Below are positions 8,688 to 17,357 of a stretch of DNA of 32,950 bases, one piece after another (within the stretch, counting starts at the first letter, position 1; each line of letters begins with the position of its first letter). This DNA comes from Bacillota bacterium (lineage in GTDB: Bacteria > Bacillota > Clostridia > Acetivibrionales > DTU013): NCBI GenBank assembly GCA_023399355.1, contig JAEWQC010000093.1, positions 1 to 32,950 of the forward strand, in the 5' to 3' direction. The notes under the pieces are model-generated. The model searched no databases. It saw nothing but the letters and a program-made list of their open reading frames with translations, and had not been told where the DNA came from. A program made the translations under genes and the position numbers.

Positions 8688-11600
8688 ATGATTGTGAATA
8701 AAATGAGGAAGCTTAAAAGGGTTTTATCATTTATAGCTATTTTGGCAGTAATTTATTTTAATGTGTCAGTTGATTTTACTGCAATATTCAATAATACTTC
8801 GGGAAAGGGACAAGTTATTCAGTTAGGGGTGGAAAAGTCGTGGGGAGAAGGCGTATTAAACTATAGTTATAAAAAATATACCAGTAGACCTTATTATGTT
8901 GATGGTTCATGGGTCGATTTAGGCTATCGGGATGGATATACAAATCCGGCAAGTGGTTATTTGGCATATATACTGGACAGATATACAGGCATATATATTA
9001 TGACAGGTGATTATCAAAGTGGTTTTGGTATGTATTATACCAGTAGTGGAAATAGTTTAGCTAAAACTTTTGCTAATGGGTATTTAAATTGGTTTTGGTA
9101 TATGTACTCACAAATAGGAGGTTATGAAAAATACCAGTTTGTTGCCGATGTTATTGCACCTGCTGGTACATATCCGGATAGTGGAAGACATACAGATGGT
9201 TATTGGTACGAAAAAGTTACTACTGTTCCTCAGAATAATATTCTTTCCCCCACGCAAAATAGTACATATTGCGAAAGAGATGCTGCATTCATGCCGCAAA
9301 TATCCGTTAATGATGCGGATAATGATTCATTAACATGTAAGTATTATATTGATGCTGAAACCACTCCCAGAGATACAAAAACAATGACAAATACAACTGC
9401 TGCCCAGACTGTTACTTTTAGTGCATTAAACATGAGTACGTTGACTGATGGTTTGCATATCATCAAATATGAAATAAGTGATAATAAGGCTGCTCCGGTT
9501 ACTTCATCTGTCAATTTTTATGTTGACAAAACGCCGCCCGCAATAGGAACAGTATCTCTATCTTCTGATATAAATAAAATAACGGTTGCAGGCTCTGCTA
9601 CAGATAATATTTGTTCTGCTGCAGATATTAGATATTTATTTGATATTGGTACGAGCTCAACTACTTGGACAAGCATCACAACACATGATTTTGATAATCT
9701 TGCACCAAACAAACAATACAGTGTAACTTTTTCGGCAATAGACCTAAAAGGCCATACAGCAAGTAAACAGCAATCAATTAATACCAAAGCTCAGGTTCCG
9801 ATCCTGAGTGTAGGAAATCCATCTTCATATATGCTGGATGTTTCTACTTCTGTTGCGGATTTAAACCCGGCAATAACTGAATATCAAATCATAGTAAACG
9901 GTACCTTGTATGTCACTCCGGAAGGCGCCCTTACGGCTTCTCCGGTTTGGACTGCACTGGATAACAAGAAAAAGACCGTGAAAGGGTTGAACCCCAATAC
10001 AACCTATACCTTCACTATGAAAGCAAGAAATGCCGCATATATTGAAACAGCTTTAAGTGCGGCAGCAACCGGCACCACCTTGGTTGCGCCCCCGGGCTCT
10101 CCTGCTGATATTACCGCTAAAGCAACCGGCAATTCTATTACATTAACATGGGATCCTGTCCCTGGAGCAACGAAATATGAGGTTTTGGTTAATGATGTAA
10201 CCATAGTGAACAATAACCTGCTTACGTCCTATACACATTCAGGGCTAGGCGCCAATACCCAGCACACATACAGGGTTAGGGCGGATATCGGTGCTGTAGC
10301 AGGGGCATGGAGTGCCCTTATCACTAAAAACACATTGACCAGTGGGCCCCCTACCCCTTTAAATGTTAAAGCGGCCGCAAACAATACCTCCATTATAGTC
10401 ACCTGGGATCCGGCTCCAGGTGCTACAACATACCAGATCAAGCTTGACAGCGAAAACAGCAATACATTTTCGGGTACAAATTACGTCCATAACGGGCTGG
10501 TACCCGGTACACAGCACTCCTATCAGGTGCGGAGCCTTAACTCAGGCGGAGAAAGTGCCTGGAGCGAAGAAATCAAGGTAACTGCACTTACTGATAAACC
10601 TGTTATTCCTGCTAATCTGAACGCTACACCTGGAAAGACCCAGATCGTACTTTCCTGGAACAGTATTATCGGAGAGACCTATGAGGTCGAAGCTGACAGG
10701 GTTGTACATAATACATCTTCCACACCTTCATTCACAGACAAGGATCTGATACCTGGAACTGAACATACTTACAGGGTAAGATCCAACCGAAGCGGAATCC
10801 TCAGCAACTGGTGCGTTTCGCTGTCAGTATCCACGTCTGCCAATGTCTTTGGAGTACCGAGCGATTTTATAGCTGATCCGTCGGACAATATGGTAGAGCT
10901 GAGCTGGGATGCTGTTGCTGAAGCTACCAGTTACGAACTCGAAGTGGACGGTTCCCTTATAGATAATGATACATCCCTTAACTGCATTCATCTTGGATTG
11001 ACTCCCGGTTCTCAGCACATCTACAAAGTCAGGGCAAAGAAAGGTAATCAGGCAAGTGACTGGGGCAAAGCGGTAACAGTAACTACTTTCATTTTGCCAA
11101 CACCTGAGAACTTCTCGGCGGTTACATCACAGACAGCAATAACTCTCAACTGGGACACCGTAACGGATGCAGCCAGCTACGACCTGGAAATGGATGGTGC
11201 TGTGACTAAAAATATAACCGATAATTTTCATACCTTCCCGGGACTGATATCCGGAAGTCAGCATGTGTTCAGGGTCAGAGCTGTCAATCAGAATGGCTTA
11301 AGCGCATGGAGCACGAAATTGACGAAATCGACGCAGTTGAGTAACTTCGAAAAGACTGAGTTATCCGCAATCAGCAGAAAGAACTCCGTTATCTTAATGT
11401 GGGACGGGATTGAAGGAGCTGCCAGCTATGATGTCAGTGTCGATGGCACAACGATAAGTGGAATTACAGGCTTGAGATATGTTCATAACAATTTGACACC
11501 CGGGTCAATACATCTGTATAAGGTTAAAGCTGTCAGAGGCCAGGAACTTCATGACTGGAGCGAGGAGCTTTCTGTGAAAACAATAACATTGTCGCCTGAT

Positions 11601-12185
11601 GTTCCTACCAATGTTGAGGCTTCATCCACCACCAACAAGATTCTTATTACATGGGATAAGGTCGCAAATGCTGCGGAATATGTGATCGAAGTCGACGGGC
11701 AAGCTGTCAGTGTCGGCAGTGGAACAAGCTATATGCATTCGGGACTGCTGCCGGATTCTCAACATACCTATAAGATCATGTCTAAAAGTGCTTTAAATGA
11801 ATCCAGTGCATGGAGTACGCCCATAACGCTGAAGACAAAGAATTCAACACGGTCATATACGGTGGATTGCGAGCAGGATGATACATTCAACTTTATTTTC
11901 ACGGCGTCGAATCTTAAAGATCCAAGTCAGTATACCTTTACCATAACATATGATGCCGCGCAACTGGAAGCAGTAGATCTATGTGCTTGCACATCAAGAC
12001 TGGACACGGGTACAGGCAACGTTACAGGATCTGACATCAATATTATCCTTACTTCGCCGGGCACCATAGTTTTCAAAAAAATCAAACCCGAAATAGAGGG
12101 CCAAATGTGGTCGGGAACAGTTAACAGCATCAAGTACAGATCAAAGATAATCGGTCAGCCGGCAGTACAATATACGATAAATTAG
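8688..12185 (+). CDS. Secreted FN3-array protein sharing the C-terminal module
   Basis: A protein of 1165 residues. I chose the ATG at 8688 because GGAGG lies 9 bases upstream; an upstream TTG at 8643 has no such site. A basic, hydrophobic N-terminus (MRKLKRVLSFIAILAVIYF) is a likely signal peptide or anchor. Residues about 35-175 are rich in Tyr, Trp and Gly and match no family I know. Residues about 175-465 are Ig/FN3-like, including 'YFIxDKTPP'-type linkers (here YVDKTPPAI). Residues about 466-1050 hold seven FN3 domains, each with the repeated pattern 'W-x-x-V/I-x-G-A-T/S-x-Y' and 'H-x-Y-x-V/I-R'. Residues 1052-1165 are the C-terminal module shared with both neighbours. There are no catalytic motifs, so a binding, scaffold or adhesive role is inferred. 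The first 1.1 kb is visibly more AT-rich than the FN3 array, which suggests assembly from different sources. Confidence 0.8.
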   Translation: MIVNKMRKLKRVLSFIAILAVIYFNVSVDFTAIFNNTSGKGQVIQLGVEKSWGEGVLNYSYKKYTSRPYYVDGSWVDLGYRDGYTNPASGYLAYILDRYTGIYIMTGDYQSGFGMYYTSSGNSLAKTFANGYLNWFWYMYSQIGGYEKYQFVADVIAPAGTYPDSGRHTDGYWYEKVTTVPQNNILSPTQNSTYCERDAAFMPQISVNDADNDSLTCKYYIDAETTPRDTKTMTNTTAAQTVTFSALNMSTLTDGLHIIKYEISDNKAAPVTSSVNFYVDKTPPAIGTVSLSSDINKITVAGSATDNICSAADIRYLFDIGTSSTTWTSITTHDFDNLAPNKQYSVTFSAIDLKGHTASKQQSINTKAQVPILSVGNPSSYMLDVSTSVADLNPAITEYQIIVNGTLYVTPEGALTASPVWTALDNKKKTVKGLNPNTTYTFTMKARNAAYIETALSAAATGTTLVAPPGSPADITAKATGNSITLTWDPVPGATKYEVLVNDVTIVNNNLLTSYTHSGLGANTQHTYRVRADIGAVAGAWSALITKNTLTSGPPTPLNVKAAANNTSIIVTWDPAPGATTYQIKLDSENSNTFSGTNYVHNGLVPGTQHSYQVRSLNSGGESAWSEEIKVTALTDKPVIPANLNATPGKTQIVLSWNSIIGETYEVEADRVVHNTSSTPSFTDKDLIPGTEHTYRVRSNRSGILSNWCVSLSVSTSANVFGVPSDFIADPSDNMVELSWDAVAEATSYELEVDGSLIDNDTSLNCIHLGLTPGSQHIYKVRAKKGNQASDWGKAVTVTTFILPTPENFSAVTSQTAITLNWDTVTDAASYDLEMDGAVTKNITDNFHTFPGLISGSQHVFRVRAVNQNGLSAWSTKLTKSTQLSNFEKTELSAISRKNSVILMWDGIEGAASYDVSVDGTTISGITGLRYVHNNLTPGSIHLYKVKAVRGQELHDWSEELSVKTITLSPDVPTNVEASSTTNKILITWDKVANAAEYVIEVDGQAVSVGSGTSYMHSGLLPDSQHTYKIMSKSALNESSAWSTPITLKTKNSTRSYTVDCEQDDTFNFIFTASNLKDPSQYTFTITYDAAQLEAVDLCACTSRLDTGTGNVTGSDINIILTSPGTIVFKKIKPEIEGQMWSGTVNSIKYRSKIIGQPAVQYTIN

Positions 12186-12360
12186 CCTGAAAAAATATCT
12201 TTAGGGAGCAGGTAGTGAATGATAAATATTAGAAGTCTGGTTTAAAGAAACATATGTAAAAGCTTTCATATTTGTTTAAAGTGAAGCTTGCGTTTAATGG
12301 ATTATTTCAGGATGTTTTTTTAGACACTTGCACCAGTTGTTATTACAAGGAGGTAGTTTT

Positions 12361-15039
12361 ATGGCAAAGGTTAAAAAGTTTCTGCTGGTATTGGTTGTAG
12401 CTTTACTATTCTCGCAGTTTGTGCCGATCCTATACAAGATGAATATATCCAATGCTGCGCAAAAAGTACCAGCACCGAATCAAAAGTCGGTGTCTGCTCA
12501 AAAAGCAAATGCACCTGCTCCAAAATCGAGCACACCTTTACTAAAGAGTTCAAGGCATACTTTTTCTTATGGTACCGGATTGGGGCTTTTTGCTGTGAAT
12601 GATACGTCCGCAGCCATTCAATTAAATACAACAGAGTCCGCTATTAATGACAATTTGAGCGAGACAAGCACAGCATCGGCTCTTGCTGCGGATACCCAGG
12701 CCCCCACTTCACCTTCCGGTATAACAGTGGTATCAAAAACTTCAACCTCGATAGAATTATCCTGGACAGCATCAACAGATAATATCGGAGTTACCGGATA
12801 CGATATCTACACAGGAGCAACACTTGCCGGTTCAACTACAGGTTCCACCATCTATACTGTGACAGGTTTGGCACCTGGTACGGCAAATAGTATTGTCATA
12901 AAGGCAAAAGACGCCGCAGGTAATGTATCCGAGGCAGGCCAGGTACTTAATGCAGCTACGGTAGGTGCTGATGGAGAAATGCTGTACAACCCCAGTTTCG
13001 ATGTAAATATGACCGGTTGGTGTACCTGGGATCCAGCATGCGCCACGGCTGTAAGGGATACTGTAAACTATGACAGCGCTCCTGCAGGATATAGAGTAGA
13101 ATGTATTAGTCCTGGAACTTCAATGTACAGTATTCAAATGGAGAATACCAATTATTTACTTTACATAGTCAGTGGCAGAAAATACAGATTGACATTTCGT
13201 GCCAGGGCAACGGCAAGCTTTAACATACAAGCGATAGCATTATTGAAAGGTGCAACGCCATACACTAGTTATGCAACTTCCCAAAGCGCACAGATCACCA
13301 CAGGGTGGCAAACCTATACGGTTGATTACACCGCAAACACAACAGCCGGGGATGCAATGATCGACTTTTACCTGGGTAAAAATATGCCTGTGGGGACTAT
13401 GCTCTATATAGACTCCCTGAGCCTGAAGGAAGTAGAGGATACCCAGGCTCCCACTTCACCTTCCGGTATAACAGTACTATCAAAAACTTCAACCTCGGTA
13501 GAATTATCCTGGACAGCATCAACTGATAATGTCGGAGTCACTGGATACGATATCTACACAGGAACGACACTTGCCGGTTCAACCACAGGGTCCACCATCT
13601 ATAATGTAACAGGTTTGTTACCGGGTACAGCAAACAGTTTTACCATAAGAGCCAGGAATGTTGCAGGTAATGTATCCGAGGCAAGTAAAGAGCTTATTAC
13701 AGCTACGCTAGGTGCAGATGGAGAAATGCTGTACAACTCCAGCTTTGATGAAAATACGGCCGGGTGGTGTACCTGGGATCCCGGACATGCTACAGCTGTG
13801 AGGGATACAGAAAACTATGACAGCGCTCCAGCAGGATACAGGGTAGATTGCATTAGTCCTGGAACCTCGAAGGATAGTATTCAAATGGAGAACACTAATT
13901 ATTTACTTTACATAGTCAGCGGCAGAAAATATAGATTTACATTTCGTGCCAGGACAACGGCAAGCTTTAGCATACAAACGATAGCATTAATGAAGGGTGC
14001 ACCACCATACACAGGCTATGCCACTTCCCAAAGTGTACAGATCACTACAGAGTGGCAAACCTATACAATCGATTATATCGCAAACACAACAGCCGGGGAT
14101 GCGATGATCGACTTTTATCTGGGTAAAAATATGCCTGCCGGGGCTATGCTTTATATAGACTCCCTGAGCCTGAAGGAAGTAACGGATACCCAGGCTCCGA
14201 CAACACCATCCGGTCTTACGATGACCACAAAAACATCCACGACAGTAGGTCTCTCGTGGACAGCATCAACAGACAATGCAGGAGTCACCGGCTATGACAT
14301 CTATAACGGTTCAATTATTACAGGATCTACTACCGGCGCGACAATTTACATGGTCAAAGGACTTACTCCCGATATGGAATATGATTTTAGTGTAAAAGCA
14401 AAAGACGCATCGGGCAATCAGTCAAACGCAAGTAATACCGCTACTGTAAGAACCAGCAAAACTGAAGTGATAAAATTATCGGCTCAAGTCGTGGACAATT
14501 CTATTATTGTTAAATGGAATGCCATCAATGGTGTTAGTTTATATGATATAGAGGTAGATGGGATTGTTATTGATAATGGTACGAATACAACATATGCCCA
14601 TACCGGTTTGCAGCCCAACATCCGGCATACATACAGGGTAAGGACAAGAAGTGTAAATGGTAACAGTGAGTGGAGCGAAATGATTACATGCAGTCTTAAC
14701 AATACGGACTATTTTGTAAGCTGTATAGCTGACAAAGAATACGTTTTAGCATTGGATTGCGCTAATATTGCTGATTTTAACGGCTTAACCCTAAACTTCA
14801 CCTATAACTCAAGTGAGTTTGAAATTGTGGATTTGTCTTCGTTCACTAAAACAACAGAATTGGCTATAGGTTTAATTAGCGGGACAGAGGTAGAGGTTGT
14901 AGAGTTCACTCCTGGAATCATAAAATACAAGATTCATAAAACAATACCGGCAGGTGGAACCTGGACCGGCATAGTGAATACCATCAGGGTTAAAAGCAAA
15001 CATAGTGGCACATTTAAGCTTTCATACGGAATTATATAA
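12361..15039 (+). CDS. Secreted FN3/CBM protein with an internal 249-residue duplication
   Basis: A protein of 892 residues. The ATG at 12361 has AAGGAGG 7 bases upstream, so an upstream in-frame TTG at 12328 is rejected. The signal peptide is MAKVKKFLLVLVVALLFSQF, followed by a Pro/Ala/Ser/Lys-rich linker to residue 110. Residues 111-359 and 360-608 are two near-identical FN3 plus CBM4/9-like units ('DTQAPTSPSGIT', 'GADGEMLYN-SFD', 'LYIDSLSLKEV'). Residues 609-700 and 701-779 are FN3 domains, and 780-892 is the C-terminal module. The last FN3 and C-terminal module are very similar to those of the S8 protease (shared 'DLSSFTK', 'ISGT', 'TPG-IK'). A carbohydrate-binding, cell-surface or matrix role is inferred from the CBM-like units. 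It lies 175 bases after the preceding FN3-array gene with no obvious terminator between. Confidence 0.8.
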   Translation: MAKVKKFLLVLVVALLFSQFVPILYKMNISNAAQKVPAPNQKSVSAQKANAPAPKSSTPLLKSSRHTFSYGTGLGLFAVNDTSAAIQLNTTESAINDNLSETSTASALAADTQAPTSPSGITVVSKTSTSIELSWTASTDNIGVTGYDIYTGATLAGSTTGSTIYTVTGLAPGTANSIVIKAKDAAGNVSEAGQVLNAATVGADGEMLYNPSFDVNMTGWCTWDPACATAVRDTVNYDSAPAGYRVECISPGTSMYSIQMENTNYLLYIVSGRKYRLTFRARATASFNIQAIALLKGATPYTSYATSQSAQITTGWQTYTVDYTANTTAGDAMIDFYLGKNMPVGTMLYIDSLSLKEVEDTQAPTSPSGITVLSKTSTSVELSWTASTDNVGVTGYDIYTGTTLAGSTTGSTIYNVTGLLPGTANSFTIRARNVAGNVSEASKELITATLGADGEMLYNSSFDENTAGWCTWDPGHATAVRDTENYDSAPAGYRVDCISPGTSKDSIQMENTNYLLYIVSGRKYRFTFRARTTASFSIQTIALMKGAPPYTGYATSQSVQITTEWQTYTIDYIANTTAGDAMIDFYLGKNMPAGAMLYIDSLSLKEVTDTQAPTTPSGLTMTTKTSTTVGLSWTASTDNAGVTGYDIYNGSIITGSTTGATIYMVKGLTPDMEYDFSVKAKDASGNQSNASNTATVRTSKTEVIKLSAQVVDNSIIVKWNAINGVSLYDIEVDGIVIDNGTNTTYAHTGLQPNIRHTYRVRTRSVNGNSEWSEMITCSLNNTDYFVSCIADKEYVLALDCANIADFNGLTLNFTYNSSEFEIVDLSSFTKTTELAIGLISGTEVEVVEFTPGIIKYKIHKTIPAGGTWTGIVNTIRVKSKHSGTFKLSYGII
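12691..14184 (+). repeat. 747-bp in-frame tandem duplication (two copies)
   Basis: Copy 1 is 12691-13437 and copy 2 is 13438-14184, each exactly 747 bases (249 codons) and starting with GATACCCAGGC. They encode one FN3 plus one CBM4/9-like module. Long stretches are identical at DNA level, for example the segments ending each unit (ATAGACTCCCTGAGCCTGAA). The FN3 domain that starts a third unit follows at 14185, without its CBM. Confidence 0.9.
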
Positions 15040-15135
15040 GCTTAGTATCCCTTTCACAATTCAATGAGTGGATTAATTTTACTTTTGCTGAGGTACAATG
15101 GTAAATTCATATGTGTGCAGGGAGGACTAAGAGTG

Positions 15136-15237
15136 ATGAGCCACAACAGCAAATATAATGATGAGAACAGAGTGTGTCAACAGCTAAACATATCAGCAAC
15201 AACGGTAAATAAACAACGAATGTCACTGAGAAAATGA
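15136..15237 (+). CDS. Possible 33-residue small protein, unrecognised
   Basis: A short frame with ATG at 15136 and a GGAGG 10 bases upstream (15121-15125); a GTG sits one codon earlier. The product would be basic and polar, and includes 'QQLNISATTVNKQRMSL', which looks like a helix-turn-helix scrap of the sigma-region-4 or transposase type. It lies in the 560-base gap between the FN3/CBM gene and ribU, upstream of the FMN riboswitch promoter. The good ribosome binding site is the main support. It may equally be a decayed gene. Confidence 0.3.
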   Translation: MSHNSKYNDENRVCQQLNISATTVNKQRMSLRK

Positions 15238-15306
15238 AATTGATACGAACAAAGTGTGCAGCTAAGTTAAAATCATATGAAAAATTTCACTATTTATAAA
15301 AACCTA

Positions 15307-15336
15307 TTGACTGAGGCAGTGGTGCAGTGTTATATT
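15307..15336 (+). promoter_or_regulatory. Sigma-A promoter of the FMN riboswitch/ribU transcript
   Basis: TTGACT at 15307-15312 and TATATT at 15331-15336 are separated by 18 bases (17 if TTATAT is used). Transcription would begin near 15343, just before the riboswitch aptamer. Confidence 0.65.
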
Positions 15337-15353
15337 ATCTTTAATTGAATACA

Positions 15354-15473
15354 ATCTTCAGGGCAGGGTGTGATTCCCTACCGGCGGTAATACAGTGAAA
15401 GCTGTTAGCCCGCGAGCGAAAGCTGACCTGGTGAGATTCCGGGGCCGACAGTAAAGTCTGGATGGAAGAAGAT
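15354..15473 (+). promoter_or_regulatory. FMN riboswitch (RFN element)
   Basis: The conserved RFN core is easy to read: closing stem ATCTTC (15354-15359) with GAAGAT (15468-15473), then TCAGGGCAGGGTG, ATTCCCTACCGGCGGTAA, AGCCCGCGAGC, TGACCTGGTGAGATTCCGG and GGCCGACAGTAAAGTCTGGATG. This RNA binds flavin mononucleotide and switches off riboflavin synthesis or import genes. A terminator lies directly downstream, followed by ribU, so high FMN is expected to stop transcription before the transporter gene. Confidence 0.97.
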
Positions 15474-15491
15474 GACGATCGTGCTTTTATC

Positions 15492-15524
15492 ATTCCCTGG
15501 GATTATATTCCGGGGAATTTTTGT
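15492..15524 (+). terminator. Riboswitch-controlled terminator before ribU
   Basis: ATTCCCTGG (15492-15500) pairs with CCGGGGAAT (15510-15518), one G-T wobble, 9-base loop, then TTTTTGTTT. It starts 18 bases after the FMN aptamer, the usual arrangement of an expression platform that terminates when FMN is bound. Confidence 0.85.
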
Positions 15525-15600
15525 TTGGCTGTTTTTGTGGAAATCCGGCTAAAACCGGGAGGGCTTGATGCCCTGGGATTTTATTATTAGGAGGGTCTAT

Positions 15601-16146
15601 ATGGTTGCCAAAAAAACCAGAGTTATTGTCTTAACAGGAGTGTTGTCAGGTTTGGCCTGGATATTGATGGTACTGGAATTTCCGCTGTTTGTATATTTCC
15701 CATCATACTTAAAAATTGATTTCAGTGATGTACCTGCCATATTAGGCGGAATCATTGCAGGACCGCTAGTTGGTATAGCAATAGAGCTGGTGAAAAATAT
15801 ACTTCACTTCTTTACGATGAGCAAGGAAGGGGGCATAGGTGAAATAGCCAATTTCTTTGCAGGTGTAGGTCTGATTTTACCAATTATTATTGTTGTTCGG
15901 AAAAATGAAAAAAGGATGCTGGCAGGTTTTATTATAAGCATTATATCAATGGCTGTGGTTGCGAATATTATTAACTATTTTATTACTCTTCCGCTCTATA
16001 TGCAACATCCACCCGCCAGTGTGCTGTGGAGTACGATTCTGGCAATCCTGCTCCCGTTCAATATTGCTAAGGGTATAATAATATGTGTAGTGACATTCTT
16101 CCTCTACAAGACACTAAAAAATGTCATCCTAAAATTCAGAGTATAA
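15601..16146 (+). CDS. ribU: Riboflavin transporter RibU (ECF S component)
   Basis: A 181-residue integral membrane protein with five or six hydrophobic segments. It carries the RibU signature near residues 30-70: 'YFPSYLKIDFSDVPAILGG', 'AGPLVGIAIELVKN'. It is the substrate-binding subunit that captures riboflavin and works with the shared ECF module (EcfA, EcfA', EcfT), which is not encoded here. I chose the ATG at 15601 because AGGAGGG lies just upstream; an earlier ATG at 15565 lacks a site. An FMN riboswitch and terminator precede it, which independently confirms the flavin role. It appears to be a single-gene transcript. Confidence 0.95.
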   Translation: MVAKKTRVIVLTGVLSGLAWILMVLEFPLFVYFPSYLKIDFSDVPAILGGIIAGPLVGIAIELVKNILHFFTMSKEGGIGEIANFFAGVGLILPIIIVVRKNEKRMLAGFIISIISMAVVANIINYFITLPLYMQHPPASVLWSTILAILLPFNIAKGIIICVVTFFLYKTLKNVILKFRV

Positions 16147-16296
16147 TATGAGAGGGTGTAACTGCAACTCCAACTGCAACTGTCACTTATTCCAGTGCAC
16201 CTCATTATAGATAATAAAAACATATTCTTACAACTGCCGTATGCAGTCTACAATACGTATTATAGTGGCAGAGTGCATTTAATAATTGGAAATGTA

Positions 16297-16325
16297 TTGA
16301 CAATATGCCAAAAGTGTACTAAAAT
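16297..16325 (+). promoter_or_regulatory. Sigma-A promoter of the small HTH gene
   Basis: A near-consensus promoter: TTGACA at 16297-16302, 17-base spacer, TAAAAT at 16320-16325. Transcription would start about 65 bases before the ATG at 16396. The rest of the ribU-HTH gap (16147-16296) shows nothing else I can name. Confidence 0.75.
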
Positions 16326-16395
16326 CAAATAAAACTGTAATTTATTACCTATGATTTTATTTAATACTGCCAAAAGGTTTTTGGAGGTAAGAAGG

Positions 16396-16611
16396 ATGTT
16401 AATGGAAGTAAACAGGCAGAGGATTTATGATTTGATGAATACCAACTGTGCAGGGAATTACAACAGGTTTGCTCGTGAACTTGGTGTTGATCCGTCTCAT
16501 CTTTACAGGTATCTTAATACAGGCGTTGGCGGAGGTAAAAAGATCTTGATGTCTGTAATGAAATACTGCAAGGTGAATGGACTGAACTTTGAAGATTATG
16601 TGAGTATGTAG
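16396..16611 (+). CDS. Small helix-turn-helix DNA-binding protein
   Basis: A 71-residue protein. Its centre, 'FARELGVDPSHLYRYLNTG', reads as a lambda-repressor/XRE-like helix-turn-helix, with the second helix 'PSHLYRYLN' as the recognition helix. A conserved-looking 'GGGKKILMSVMKYC' segment follows and may form the next helix. The ATG at 16396 has GGAGG 8 bases upstream; an upstream ATG at 16351 has none. It has its own strong promoter and a good terminator, so it is a monocistronic gene. Its target is unknown. No effector domain is present. Confidence 0.75.
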   Translation: MLMEVNRQRIYDLMNTNCAGNYNRFARELGVDPSHLYRYLNTGVGGGKKILMSVMKYCKVNGLNFEDYVSM

Positions 16612-16661
16612 TCTGTTACAATTCATCTTTTATCTTGTTTGATCTTTTCTAAGAATTTAAT

Positions 16662-16710
16662 GCCGGCTTAGCGTTTATTTTGACATACCAACGCAAAGCT
16701 GGCTTTTATT
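16662..16710 (+). terminator. Rho-independent terminator of the HTH gene
   Basis: GCCGGCTTAGCGTT (16662-16675) pairs with AACGCAAAGCTGGC (16690-16703) with only minor mismatches, followed by TTTTATT. It lies about 50 bases after the stop of the HTH gene. Confidence 0.8.
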
Positions 16711-16789
16711 ATGTCCTTTCTGCCGGGTTTAAAAAAGGCTGGCCTTAAAAAAACAGTTGAGCCAGGGATAAGCTATGTAGTGTCGGCCG

Positions 16790-17357
16790 GATGTAATGAT
16801 TTGCGATATTGAAATGCATGCAGAATGAGTGCTATTAAATTTCCGAGCGAATTGGCTGCCAGGACAAAAATAGCTGCAGATGCAAGAGCATCACAGGTCC
16901 GTTCTGATCTGTCGGCCAAACCGGTGATGCAAATAGGGCATAATTATGATAAAATCATTGCAATCGGTGCATCAACCGGTGGAACCAAGACAATATTTGA
17001 AGGGATAAAAATCTGCCGTCCGATATTTCAGGGATCTGATCTGTAGACACATACCCCTTATGCTTTCGCGATTGTCTGCAGACAGGCTCAACAAACAGAC
17101 AAATCTTTATGTGAAAGAAGCGGAAACGGAAGATTAGATTATGTGCAGCAAGTCAAAGTGTTAATTGTACCTGGCGATGGGTATATAAGAATCAGGAGTC
17201 TCGGAGACAGACACCAGGTAGAGGCTTTTATGCATTAATGTTCAACGGGCATTGCCCCTCTGCAGATATTCTCTTCGAACCTGCTGCAAATGAACCGCCG
17301 GGCGATGCATCAGGGATCATCCTCACAGGTATGGGCAGTAACGGAGGCTGGAATGTA
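16790..17357 (+). pseudogene. cheB: Decayed cheB (chemotaxis methylesterase)
   Basis: CheB landmarks occur in the right order but in different frames and with stops between. A receiver-domain scrap 'DVMICDIEM' is at 16790-16816. A linker and the nucleophile loop 'IIAIGASTGGT' follow (16954-16986, open from the ATG at 16825 to a stop at 17046). Next comes 'LSADRLNKQTNLYVKEAE' (around 17065-17130), then 'LIVPGDGY' (around 17163), 'HCPSADILFEPAA' (around 17250-17290) and 'GIILTGMGSNGG' (17313-17348). Much of the receiver is deleted. CheB normally removes methyl groups from chemoreceptors. Several frameshifts and an in-frame stop make an active product very unlikely. Its end overlaps the cheD start, the usual cheB-cheD arrangement. 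Confidence 0.8.

Noticed and set aside
12328..12360. TTG start for the FN3/CBM protein
   Set aside because: It would place the AAGGAGG ribosome binding site inside the coding sequence and put 11 extra residues before a good signal peptide.
12186..12360. Terminator or regulatory hairpin between the second and third secreted-protein genes
   Set aside because: An AAGCTTTCA / TGAAGCTT repeat needs a bulge and has no T-run. It is too weak to call.
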